Source: Nakamurella silvestris
GTDB taxonomy: Bacteria; Actinomycetota; Actinomycetes; Mycobacteriales; Nakamurellaceae
Length of the DNA: 33,760 nt
Direction of reading: 5' to 3'
Assembly: GCA_003576535.1 (NCBI GenBank)
Contig: QXCQ01000078.1
Coordinates: 25,547 to 59,306, forward strand
Shown: piece after piece, positions 16,301-23,235 of the stretch
Position numbering within the stretch: position 1 is the first letter of the stretch
Layout: each line of letters starts with the position of its first letter
Notes under the pieces: model-generated
Database searches by the model: none
What the model was told of the DNA's origin: nothing
What the model saw: only the letters and a program-made list of their open reading frames with translations
Position numbers and translations under genes: made by a program

Positions 16301-17842
16301 CAGATCGCCGAGGCCGAACGGCTCCGCTCCCACCCGGAGGGGGCCGACACCGTGGCCTGGCGGATCGGGGCCCAGAACGCCCGTGCCGAGGCGATGAAAC
16401 TCCGCCGGGCGGTGGACGATCTCACCAAGACGGCCGGACAGTGCGAGCAGAAGGTGCTCTCCGCCGCACCGACCGAACCGGGGCGTCGGAACTGGGCGGT
16501 GTTGGAGCCGGGCCGGGTGCCGACCTCGGTGGAACACGGCCAACAGCTCGAGGACGAGGCACACCAGGAACTCATCGCGGCCGAGAACACGTTGGCGGAG
16601 GCCACGTCCCGGGTCGCGGCCGTGGCCAAGGCCCGGTCGGCGGCCGAGGCCGGTGTGCGTCAGGTCCGCGAGGCCATGCTGCCGCTGACCGGTGTGGTCG
16701 AGGTGCCGATCACCGAAGAGACCGTCCCCTTCAGCGGCGATGTCGCCGAGGCCGTCGGTATCCGCGACGCCGTCATCGAGAGGCTGCGGGCCACCAGGAC
16801 GGCGGCCACGGCCTCACGAGGTGTGCTCACCACGGCGGTGAGGGCTGTTGTCGGATATGCCAACCAGAACCGTTTCGAGGTCCTGAACACCCAGGCCCGG
16901 CGCAGCATCCTGGACTCCGACTCGGCCACCCTGGCCCAGCGGGCCACCGAGTGGGCGGTGGCCCTGCGGACCCGCCTGGCGACCCTGGCCGGGGATCTGC
17001 AGAACGCGAACCGGCACCGCAAGACCATCGTCGACCGGCTCACCGCGCTGGTGGACCAGGCCCTGCGGGCTCTCCGGCAAGCCGTACGGCTGTCCCGGCT
17101 GCCGGAGGACCTGGCCGAATGGAGCGGAAAGCCGTTCCTGCGCATCCAGTTCCGGGATCCGGACAATTCGGCGATTGCGGTGCGGATCGGCGAGGTCGTC
17201 GATCGGATGGCCGCTGCCACCGGCGTCAGAGGTGGGACCGGCAAGAATGCGGCGGCCCGCCGTGACGGTATGACCCTGCTGCTGGAGTCGATGCACGCGG
17301 CTGTGCCGAACGGTTTCGTCGTCGACGTCCTGAAGCCGGACTCGGTGCTGCGGGACGAGCGCGTCAGCATCGAGGACATGAACAATGTATTCTCCGGCGG
17401 ACAGGAGCTCACCGCCGCGATCGTCCTCTACTGCACGTTGGCGGCGCTGCGGGCGAACGAACGTGGGCAGATGCGTTCGCGTCATTCCGGAGTGCTGTTC
17501 CTGGACAACCCGATCGGGCGGGCGAACGCCTCCTACCTGCTGGACCTGCAGAAGTCGGTCGCACATTCGTTGGGGGTCCAGCTGATCTACACCACCGGTA
17601 TCTCCGACGACCGGGTGCTGGCGGCCTTTCCGCTCTGGATCCGGTTGCGCAACGACGCGGACCTGCGGGCCGGTCTCAAACACATCAGGGTGGCGGACGT
17701 CGTTCGGAACCGGTTGCCCGAGGCCTACTCCGCCGAGGACGCCACCGACGCCGAACATGCCGCGCCCGGCACCGTCACGGCCACCCGGGTGTACCAACGT
17801 CCCCCGGCCGGCAGGTCCGAGAACGCGCCGGTGAGTACATGA
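13304..17842 (+). CDS. MukB/JetC-like SMC ATPase
   Basis: The protein has 1512 residues. The N-terminal head (about 1-210) has the Walker A motif LLLENGGGKSVLLKLLF with Lys60. Long Ala/Glu/Arg-rich coiled coil runs from about 270 to 640 and 760 to 1290. A non-coil section at about 640-755 (GLLPARAEVTRAVEVLETAG, GWRYLNETVRAGDRAAAI) lies at the midpoint, where a hinge is expected. The C-terminal head has the signature FSGGQELTAAIVLYCTLAAL starting at Phe1363 and a Walker B GVLFLDNPIGRANASYLLDL with Asp1401 and Asn1402. The usual catalytic Glu is therefore Asn. Family members form ATP-driven DNA-loop-extruding dimers in chromosome segregation or plasmid defence. The ATG at 13304 places Walker A at the expected distance. 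The stop overlaps the next start by 4 nt. Confidence 0.88.
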   Translation: MYELNRVRLVGIGPRGARYPDVTLDLSDLGELVPPHSLFDSGTRRPSPSTLLLLENGGGKSVLLKLLFSVVLPGRRNTVGGSPLENFVLDTDTGHVALEWMNVSTGERLVTAKVYQRRTRTASNNNPLTEAWYSFRPTDSLDLGTLPFAVEGRRRRLDGYRDTVEELDRQEPEIALSWMGDDHGRWRDHLRECGIEPDLFDIQRRMNVDEGEAAKAFKYASSKDFVNWLITTVSDPKDVASVAETFGTWSANLAEREQMVLEQDFLEGTLQRLEPVGEAYRGEVEAAREMAQAQAEAERLTASLAARHRLEAAKVEQLEADHAAAAEVVREREGTATTAREIRDEVRLQTFRSELAEVEADRARVESALAAAELEMVGWELVPAIDERDHAIAGAEQLAAQVRAADEDAAPAQARRDLAAGRLLAKYDAEAAASDTEVSRQHELAGQARERAAQAEAEYGLAHGAAMVAQERYGAARKLIDEGTERLTKAAQDGLVPAGTAASDTPELSATAAADHAAAVAGLDAARMTEQEAGERIHGAERALTDALESLGQANRRAEAARRELDAVVAEADRICSLAVITDAFGPGSPDPEGEGWEVPPPTAADLDDAAERLLDLIEAEMDTCTEGLDTLRARQAEDARIIQALGEGGLLPARAEVTRAVEVLETAGIPARPGWRYLNETVRAGDRAAAITAHPGLADGVALVDAGQLPQARQVLGDAQLLPAAAVVVGAGEAMLAPVEVAAETFVVEPTPALYDEEAATERREELRSRMVQWDRDRADQQDQLGQLREAHSRLARWRVEVPPGRFEAVTAEAERTATVEETSRQEVDLVRAALDEARTFGEITRAEVMRSVVDERTASDRASALSTLAVLVAAAAQAQGELAVHEAATQRQSRLAEKAMQRRAAAEVERDEHLKKASQASAQAERYRDACKDVWSTSGRRAEVEPTESLPQLRAEALAAQQVYLEMSADPDLRRLAEEASQKARNLRTALGFRDPAQIAEAERLRSHPEGADTVAWRIGAQNARAEAMKLRRAVDDLTKTAGQCEQKVLSAAPTEPGRRNWAVLEPGRVPTSVEHGQQLEDEAHQELIAAENTLAEATSRVAAVAKARSAAEAGVRQVREAMLPLTGVVEVPITEETVPFSGDVAEAVGIRDAVIERLRATRTAATASRGVLTTAVRAVVGYANQNRFEVLNTQARRSILDSDSATLAQRATEWAVALRTRLATLAGDLQNANRHRKTIVDRLTALVDQALRALRQAVRLSRLPEDLAEWSGKPFLRIQFRDPDNSAIAVRIGEVVDRMAAATGVRGGTGKNAAARRDGMTLLLESMHAAVPNGFVVDVLKPDSVLRDERVSIEDMNNVFSGGQELTAAIVLYCTLAALRANERGQMRSRHSGVLFLDNPIGRANASYLLDLQKSVAHSLGVQLIYTTGISDDRVLAAFPLWIRLRNDADLRAGLKHIRVADVVRNRLPEAYSAEDATDAEHAAPGTVTATRVYQRPPAGRSENAPVST

Positions 17843-18180
17843 CCGGGCCCGGTGACGGCGACAACGGTGCCGGCCACGGCGGTTCCGGCGGGGCTGCCGC
17901 CTTCAAGCTGGTGGCCGATTTCTGGGTGCTGCGCATCGTCGAGGAGCTGGGCGGAACCGACTCGGGGGTGCGGTTCTCGTCCCTGCAACGCGCCCTCGGC
18001 GAGGTCAGCCCGGCCACCTTGAGCGGTCGACTCCGGATGATGGAGACCGAGGGCCTGCTCGAGCGGGACACCGGTGCACACCACGGCCGGGGCAGCGCCT
18101 CGGTGAGTTACCGGCTGACCGACCGGGGGGACCAGCTGGTGCCGATCGCCCGGGCCATCCGCACCTTCGCCGCCGGCTGA
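17839..18180 (+). CDS. HxlR-like winged-helix protein ending the SMC operon
   Basis: The protein has 113 residues. A Gly-rich N-terminus of about 20 residues precedes a HxlR-type winged helix: LVADFWVLRIVEELGGTDSG, then VRFSSLQRALGEVSPATLSG, then RLRMMETEGLLERDTG and VSYRLTDRGDQLVPIARAI. The conserved N-terminal Cys of redox-sensing HxlR proteins is absent (the whole protein has no Cys). The ATG at 17839 overlaps the SMC stop (ATGA), so synthesis is coupled to the ATPase. It could be an operon regulator or a DNA-binding subunit of the complex. It occupies the position that JetD or MksG nucleases hold in related operons. Confidence 0.8.
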   Translation: MTGPGDGDNGAGHGGSGGAAAFKLVADFWVLRIVEELGGTDSGVRFSSLQRALGEVSPATLSGRLRMMETEGLLERDTGAHHGRGSASVSYRLTDRGDQLVPIARAIRTFAAG

Positions 18181-18215
18181 CGTACGTTCGGAGCAGGCCG
18201 ACGTACGTTCGGAGC
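18179..18215. repeat. Two 16-bp direct repeats after the SMC operon
   Basis: GACGTACGTTCGGAGC occurs at 18179-18194 and 18200-18215 (period 21). The first copy begins inside the TGA of the HxlR-like gene, and the core ACGTACGT is self-complementary. The repeats lie in the 45 bp between converging genes; no classical terminator hairpin is otherwise obvious there. Confidence 0.7.
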
Positions 18216-18225
18216 GGGCGCGTGA

Positions 18226-19137
18226 TCAGTAACCGGCCGCGGCCAGTTTCTCCATGCCCAGCGCCGCCAGCTCCACCGGGTTGGGCAATGCGCTCCCGTC
18301 GGCCCCGGCGGCCACGATGAAGGTGAAGCCCAGGGTCATGTGCCCCCGGCGGACCCCGATCACCACACCGTTCTGGCCGCCGATGACCGCGGTCCAGGCA
18401 TGGGCCTCGTCCCCGCCGACATCGGCGGTCACGTCGCCCTCGTCGGTGATCTCGATTGCCGTGCCGTTGAGATCGCCCGTGTTGCAGTTCAATCCGTCGG
18501 CCGACCAGGCGAAGGCCGCTTTCGCGGTCTCCTCGTCGAGGAAGAGGTTGACGGTCTGTTCCAGCTGGGCGGTATCGGGCAGGCCGATCTGGGTTCCGAG
18601 CCGGAGGCCGTTGGGGAACATGGCGGCCGTGCTGGGTTGTCCGCACGGCAGGACCGCGTCGTGGTTCGTCGGGTCGGCGGGCACGAAGTTCCCCTTGACG
18701 AAGCCCTTGCCGGCGTCCTTCGGGGTCAGCAGGGCGTCGTTGATGACCTGCGCGGCCTCGACGGCATAAGGATCGGCGAGATCCACCGTCATCTCCGGGA
18801 AGTCGACCGGTCCATCGTCCGTGCCGGTCCGGGGTGTGCTCTCGTCCACGGAATCCGTCGGTCCGGTGGACGTCGGGACGCTGGTGGGGTCCACCGGTTC
18901 CGATTCCGGTGTGCTCGGGGTCGTGGTGCTCGGGACCGCTGTAGCCGGGATCGTTGTACTCGGAAGCGTTGTGCTCGGCGAGGGCGGTGCGGAGGCCCGG
19001 GTGGAGACCGCCGGGGGGACCGGAGCGGCGGTACCACCGACGCTCTGCGTGCAGCCCGCGAAGAGGACCCCGGTAGCCACCGCCAGACCGAGGACACGAC
19101 AGATGGACGTGGTATTCACCGGTGACACAGCTCCCAT
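18226..19137 (-). CDS. Secreted lipoprotein, sensor-like domain, paralogue 1
   Basis: The protein has 303 residues from the ATG at 19137. A hydrophobic signal ends in the lipobox LFAGC, so Cys is the predicted lipid anchor on the outer face of the membrane. A linker of about 90 residues rich in Ser, Thr and Pro follows. The C-terminal domain (about 190 residues) starts FPEMTVDLADPYAVEAAQVI and has two cysteines only (LPCGQPSTAAMFPNGL and LNCNTG), likely a disulfide. The layout resembles extracellular sensor domains of PknH-like kinases and related mycobacterial lipoproteins; ligand unknown. GTG codons at 19128 and 19119 are alternative starts. It is paralogous to the genes at 19291 and 20644. 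Confidence 0.8.
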   Translation of the reverse strand: MGAVSPVNTTSICRVLGLAVATGVLFAGCTQSVGGTAAPVPPAVSTRASAPPSPSTTLPSTTIPATAVPSTTTPSTPESEPVDPTSVPTSTGPTDSVDESTPRTGTDDGPVDFPEMTVDLADPYAVEAAQVINDALLTPKDAGKGFVKGNFVPADPTNHDAVLPCGQPSTAAMFPNGLRLGTQIGLPDTAQLEQTVNLFLDEETAKAAFAWSADGLNCNTGDLNGTAIEITDEGDVTADVGGDEAHAWTAVIGGQNGVVIGVRRGHMTLGFTFIVAAGADGSALPNPVELAALGMEKLAAAGY

Positions 19138-19290
19138 CGACAGGTGCAGCGTCACATCCGGTGGCGCTGCTGACGAAGTGTCAGAGGGTCACCCGGGCAG
19201 GTTTGTTCCCGGAAGCTTTCGCGGGTGGACCCGGCCCTGTGAAACCGGGAAACAGGATGCGGCAGTGCGGTTCGCGGAAGCAACTCCGGC

Positions 19291-20076
19291 TCAGAATCCG
19301 GCTTCCTGCATTTTCTTGACCGCCAGAGTGGCGGCCTCGATCGGGTTGGGCACGTCCTTCATCTCCACACCCGCACCCATCACGTAGGTGAAACCCTGGG
19401 TCAACCGGCCTTGCTGCACGACCACCAGCACCCCGGCCTCGTCGCCGATGGTGGCTGCCCAGGCGTGCGCCTTGTCCCCGCCGATCTGTGTGGTCAGATC
19501 ACCACCGTCGGTGATTCCGACCGGAGCGTCGCCGATGAGCCCCTCGGTGCAGGAGTACCCGGCGACGGCATGTTCGAAAGCGGCCTTGGCGGTCTCCTCG
19601 TCGAGGAAGAGGGTGACCGTCTGATCCATCTGGGCGGTGGTGCCGTCGACCAGTTTGGTCCCGGTGCGCAGGGCGTTGGGGAACATGGCCGCGGTGTTGA
19701 CCTGTCCGCAGGGCAGGAGTGCGGTGCGGTCGGTCGGGTCCGGCGGGGTGTAGGCGGCCTTGGCGAATCCGGTCCCCAGATCCCCGGCCTTCAGCAGGGC
19801 GCCGTTGATCACGTCGACAGCCTGGAGGGCGTCGGATTCGGTGGTGTCGACCGTCATCTCGGGGAAGGAGGTCGGCAGCTGGGGTGGCGACGCCGTCGTC
19901 CCCGGTGCATCGGTCGTTCCGGTCCCCGAGGGCGTCGGCTCGGTCGAGGACGACGCCGTACCCACGGCCGTGTCGGTCGAGGGGGAGGCATCCGGGGAGC
20001 TGTTGCCGCAGCCGGCAAGCAGCAGGACAGCGGCCGCGAGGGCGGTGCTGCGAACCGTCAAGGACCAAACGCGCAC
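19291..20076 (-). CDS. Secreted lipoprotein, sensor-like domain, paralogue 2
   Basis: The protein has 261 residues. I chose the GTG at 20076 because GGAG lies 7 nt upstream and the signal (VRVWSLTVRSTALAAAVLLL, then AGC) begins directly. The upstream in-frame start at 20118 adds a polar stretch unlike a signal peptide. After a Ser/Thr/Pro/Gly linker the domain starts FPEMTVDTTESDALQAVDVI and keeps LPCGQVNTAAMFPNALRTGT, QMDQTVTLFLDEETAKAAFE and one later Cys (YSCTEG). Domain motifs align with paralogues 1 and 3 almost position by position. There is no enzymatic motif; role inferred as an envelope sensor or binding protein. Confidence 0.83.
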   Translation of the reverse strand: MRVWSLTVRSTALAAAVLLLAGCGNSSPDASPSTDTAVGTASSSTEPTPSGTGTTDAPGTTASPPQLPTSFPEMTVDTTESDALQAVDVINGALLKAGDLGTGFAKAAYTPPDPTDRTALLPCGQVNTAAMFPNALRTGTKLVDGTTAQMDQTVTLFLDEETAKAAFEHAVAGYSCTEGLIGDAPVGITDGGDLTTQIGGDKAHAWAATIGDEAGVLVVVQQGRLTQGFTYVMGAGVEMKDVPNPIEAATLAVKKMQEAGF

Positions 20077-20189
20077 GGTCGAACTCCAGTCGAAAGGTGG
20101 GGACACTGCACGGGACACGCTAGCTCACAATCCTGTGTCGATTGAGCCGAGCGGTTCACCCGGGTGGCCCTGGGCCGGCCCGAAAGGCG

Positions 20190-20576
20190 TCAGGGAGAGC
20201 CGAGGGACTTGCGGATCGCGTCCAGGCGCTCCTTGGCTGCCTTCTCCCGATCCGCCGCCTGCTGCTCGACGGACCGCCCCAGATCCGTGTTCTGGTCCAG
20301 TTCGGCGGTCCCCAGGGCGCGCCCGATCCGGGCCTCGATCCGGTCCTGGACGTAGTCCAGGGTGGGCACTCCGGCATCGGTGTACCCGGTGGGGGTCAGC
20401 ACCGACGAAGGGAGGTCGGGCCCCGCACCGGAGCCAGGGGTCGGCTCCACGAGCACGGCATCGATGACGTCCTCGTCGGAGGGCGGGGCAGCGGGGGCCG
20501 GATCGGCCGAGCTGTTCTCGTGGGTCACCTCGTCGGTGCGTGACTCATCGGCCGGGGGACTCGCCTGCTCGCTCAT
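20190..20576 (-). CDS. Small acidic hypothetical protein
   Basis: The protein has 128 residues from the ATG at 20576. The first about 60 residues are disordered and acidic (Ser, Asp, Glu, Pro, Ala). The second half is amphipathic helix (TLDYVQDRIEARIGRALGTA, then DREKAAKERLDAIRKSLG). There is no signal, membrane segment or Cys. It lies between lipoprotein paralogues 2 and 3 on the same strand, so it may be co-transcribed with them, but nothing in its sequence links it to their function. I do not recognise the family. Confidence 0.6.
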   Translation of the reverse strand: MSEQASPPADESRTDEVTHENSSADPAPAAPPSDEDVIDAVLVEPTPGSGAGPDLPSSVLTPTGYTDAGVPTLDYVQDRIEARIGRALGTAELDQNTDLGRSVEQQAADREKAAKERLDAIRKSLGSP

Positions 20577-20643
20577 GGCCACCATTCAACCCCCGCTGCC
20601 CCGGACCCACCAGAGCGACCGTGGCAGCGGGAGGACGCCGGTC

Positions 20644-21516
20644 TCAGGTGAGCCCGGCGTCCTGGAGCTTCTTGACCGCCGTGGCGACCAGGTCGAGCGG
20701 GTTCGGCAGGCTGCTGCTGTCCGCTCCGCCGGCGATGACGAAGGTGAAACCGAGGCTGAGGTCGCCGTCGTTCACCGCCACCAGCACACCCTGGTCGTTC
20801 CCGATCTTCGCCGTCCAGGCCTGGGCCCGCTCGGCTCCGACCTGGCTGGACACATCACCTTCGTCGGTGATCGCGACCTTGGTGCCGCCGACATCACCCT
20901 CGGAGCAGCTGAGACCTTCCACGGCGTAGTCGTAGGCCTCGGCCGCGGTCTTGCTGTCCAGGAACATGTTCACGGCCTGTTCCAGCTGCGCGGTGTTGCC
21001 CTTGGTCAGGGTGGTTCCGGTGCGGAGGGCATTCGGGAACATGACGGCGGTGCTGGTCTGGCCGCAGGGCAGGGTCGCTGTGGTCGCGGTCGGGTCGGAG
21101 GGGGTGTAGTCGCCCTTGGCGAAGCCCTCTCCGACGTCCTTCGCGGTCAGCAGGGCCGCGTTGATCTTTTCGGTGACAGCCAGGGACTCGGCCGAGCCGG
21201 TGTCGACGGTCATCGGCGGGAAGCTGTCATCCGTCGTGCTCTCGTCGGTGCTCCCGTCGGTCGTGACCTCCGGCGTGGATTCCTCGGTGCTGGATTCTTC
21301 GGTGCTGGATTCTTCGGTGCTGGACGCATCGGTGCTCTCGCCCGCCGTCGAGCCGACCGTGTCCGGCGTCGAGGTCGACTCCTCGGTGGAGGACACCACG
21401 GCGGAAGTGGTGTTGACAGGTGCTGCGGTTCCGGACTTCTCGCTGCAACCGGCGAGAACGAGCCCGGCACCCATCGCGAGGGCGGCACACCGGACGGCAA
21501 AGGACTTGGTACGCAT
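20644..21516 (-). CDS. Secreted lipoprotein, sensor-like domain, paralogue 3
   Basis: The protein has 290 residues. GGAG lies 9 nt before the ATG at 21516; an ATG at 21525 directly abuts that site and is less likely. The signal ends in the lipobox LVLAGC. The linker contains a short tandem array (STEES repeated three times, from 15-bp DNA units at about 21280-21325). The domain begins FPPMTVDTGSAESLAVTEKI and shares LPCGQTSTAVMFPNALRTGT, QLEQAVNMFLDSKTAAEAYD and LSCSEG with the other two paralogues. The two domain Cys residues are conserved in all three, supporting a disulfide. It is the promoter-proximal gene of the cluster, 166 bp downstream of the MarR gene end. Confidence 0.83.
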   Translation of the reverse strand: MRTKSFAVRCAALAMGAGLVLAGCSEKSGTAAPVNTTSAVVSSTEESTSTPDTVGSTAGESTDASSTEESSTEESSTEESTPEVTTDGSTDESTTDDSFPPMTVDTGSAESLAVTEKINAALLTAKDVGEGFAKGDYTPSDPTATTATLPCGQTSTAVMFPNALRTGTTLTKGNTAQLEQAVNMFLDSKTAAEAYDYAVEGLSCSEGDVGGTKVAITDEGDVSSQVGAERAQAWTAKIGNDQGVLVAVNDGDLSLGFTFVIAGGADSSSLPNPLDLVATAVKKLQDAGLT

Positions 21517-21682
21517 CGTCGTCATCTCCAGGGGTGGTAGGACGGCCGGCACGATCTCACCGGAGGGTCGGTCAGCGGATGAGTGTTCCACAGACGGAGG
21601 ACGACCAACCCGCGTTCGGGGAAATCGTTGTCCAATCTGTCCTGTTCGCCCCGACCCGGCGGGTGCCCGTACTGCCCTGCGG

Positions 21683-22201
21683 TCAGTCGGGTTCTCCCGG
21701 GACCGGTTCCTCGAACCGGGCCAACCATCTGCCGAGCAGGGATTCCAGCTGGGTGATCTCGGTGGTCGACAGGTCGGCGAGCAACCGGCGTTCGTTGGCC
21801 ATGTGCTCGGTGAAGGCCGTGTCGATCAGTTCGCGCCCGGCCTCGGTGAGTGCGATGACCCGCCCACGCCCGTCGGTGGTGCTGGCATGCCGGGTCACCA
21901 GACCGACCCGCTCCAGTCGGTCGATGCGCTTGGTCATCGCCCCGGTCGTCACCATCGTGTGCTGGGCCAACTCGCCCGGTGTGCGCTCGAACGGGCTGCC
22001 GGCTCGGCGCAACGTGGCCAGGACGTCGAAATCCCCGGCCCCGAGGTCGTACTTCCGGTAGACGAGCAGCAGCTCCTCGTCCAGGAATCCGGCGAGCCGG
22101 TGCAGGCGGCCGATCACCCCCTGCGGGCTGACGTCCAGGTCCGGGCGCTCGCGCGCCCATTCCTGCTGGATCCGCCAGACGCGATCGGAGAATTCGGCCA
22201 C
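21683..22201 (-). CDS. MarR-family regulator
   Basis: The protein has 172 residues. The winged helix is at about 55-130: DFDVLATLRRAGSPFERTPG, then ELAQHTMVTTGAMTKRIDRL, then ERVGLVTRHASTTDGRGRVI and ALTEAGRELIDTAF, which is textbook MarR. Dimerisation helices flank it. I place the start at the GTG at 22201 because TATAGT on the minus strand lies 7 nt upstream, giving a leaderless message; an earlier in-frame GTG lies 9 nt upstream within the same palindrome. It is divergent from a DMT exporter, and both promoters lie in one 48-bp palindrome, its probable operator. It likely represses both genes until a ligand binds. Confidence 0.87.
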   Translation of the reverse strand: MAEFSDRVWRIQQEWARERPDLDVSPQGVIGRLHRLAGFLDEELLLVYRKYDLGAGDFDVLATLRRAGSPFERTPGELAQHTMVTTGAMTKRIDRLERVGLVTRHASTTDGRGRVIALTEAGRELIDTAFTEHMANERRLLADLSTTEITQLESLLGRWLARFEEPVPGEPD

Positions 22202-22245
22202 GGAAGGCACTATACCTTCCGAGGAAGGTATAGTGCCTTCCGTGG
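22198..22245. promoter_or_regulatory. 48-bp palindrome: shared divergent promoter and MarR operator
   Basis: Bases 22198-22220 and 22223-22245 are exact reverse complements (23-bp arms) around the centre GA. Each half carries TATAGT (plus 22229-22234; minus 22214-22209) 7 nt before a GTG (plus 22242; minus 22201). One symmetric element therefore holds both -10 boxes and both start codons of the MarR and exporter genes. Inner sub-dyads (CCTTCC-GA-GGAAGG) could bind a dimer. Confidence 0.8.
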
Positions 22246-23228
22246 AAGCTACTTTGAAATGGTCGGCGGTGACGGCCGTGGCGCCGGTCGCCTGGGGCAC
22301 CACCTACTACGTGACCCACCGGTACCTGCCGCCGGACTACCCGCTCTACGGCGCGGTCCTACGGGCGGTGCCGGCCGGCCTGCTGCTGCTCGCGGTGCGC
22401 CGCCGCCTGCCCACGGGCTCCTGGTGGTGGCGCTCGATGGTGCTCGGAACCTTGAACATGGGGGCCTTCTTCGCCCTGATCTACCTTGCGGCCCAACTCC
22501 TTCCGACCAGCGTCGCGTCGACGGTCATGGCGACCTCGCCGGTGGCCATGATGTTGTTGGCCTGGTCCATCCTGTCCGAGCGGCCGCGGGTCCTGTCCCT
22601 GGTGGGAGCCGGTCTCGGGATCACCGGGGTCTGTGTCATGTTGCTGACCGGGGTCGGGCGGATCAACCCCGGGGGAGTCCTGGCCTCCGTCGCCGCCATG
22701 ACGATGTCCTCCGTCGGGTATGTGCTCGCCAAGAAATGGAGTGCGGCACAAGGGGGTCGGGGTCCGATCGATGTGCTCTCCCTCACTGCCTGGCAGCTCC
22801 TGGCCGGGGGCCTTGTCCTCATCCCGATCGCCGCCGTCGTCGAAGGCGCGCCCCCGGCCCTGTCCGCCGGTGCGGTGTTCGGTTTCGCCTATGTCTCCGT
22901 CATCGCCACCGCGGTGGCCTTCGTCGCCTGGTTCAGTGGGCTGCGTCACCTCAGTGCGGGTGCGGTCGGGCTGATCGGACTGCTCAATCCCGTCACCGGG
23001 GTGTTGTTGGGCACCTCCTTGGCCGGCGACGCCTTGACCCTGCAGCAGGTTCTCGGGCTGGTCCTGGTGTTCGGGGGGATCCTGCTCGGCCAGCCGGTCG
23101 TCGGCAGGTGGGTCCGCCGGTGGCGGGTGAGAACCCCTGTGGCTGCGGGGGAGTCCGCCGAGCCGATCCCGGATGTACCCCATCCGGACAATGTTGAGCG
23201 GAATAAGGCCGTCGCACCCCGTCGTTGA
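22242..23228 (+). CDS. DMT-superfamily (EamA) transporter
   Basis: The protein has 328 residues with ten predicted transmembrane segments in two EamA repeats: VAPVAWGTTYYVTHRYLPPD in the first and PIDVLSLTAWQLLAGGLVLI in the second. The end of the second repeat, GAVGLIGLLNPVTGVLLGTS, is typical. Such proteins export amino acids, nucleosides or drugs; the substrate cannot be read. The start is the GTG at 22242 (leaderless, TATAGT-N7); the GTG at 22233 is an alternative. The C-terminus is a polar cytoplasmic tail. It is controlled by the divergent MarR operator and followed after 7 bp by an oxidoreductase gene, so the two form an operon. Confidence 0.88.
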   Translation: MEATLKWSAVTAVAPVAWGTTYYVTHRYLPPDYPLYGAVLRAVPAGLLLLAVRRRLPTGSWWWRSMVLGTLNMGAFFALIYLAAQLLPTSVASTVMATSPVAMMLLAWSILSERPRVLSLVGAGLGITGVCVMLLTGVGRINPGGVLASVAAMTMSSVGYVLAKKWSAAQGGRGPIDVLSLTAWQLLAGGLVLIPIAAVVEGAPPALSAGAVFGFAYVSVIATAVAFVAWFSGLRHLSAGAVGLIGLLNPVTGVLLGTSLAGDALTLQQVLGLVLVFGGILLGQPVVGRWVRRWRVRTPVAAGESAEPIPDVPHPDNVERNKAVAPRR

Positions 23229-23235
23229 ACCGGCC

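Noticed and set aside
13280-16564. A 1094-codon open frame on the minus strand across the SMC gene
   Set aside because: It is Gly/Leu/Arg/His-rich without domain motifs and mirrors the codon pattern of the plus-strand ATPase, whose Walker and signature motifs are unmistakable.
10683-18180. Calling the operon a complete Wadjet system
   Set aside because: No JetD-like TOPRIM/nuclease gene is present in the window and the first two proteins are only weakly recognisable, so the label Wadjet would overstate the evidence.
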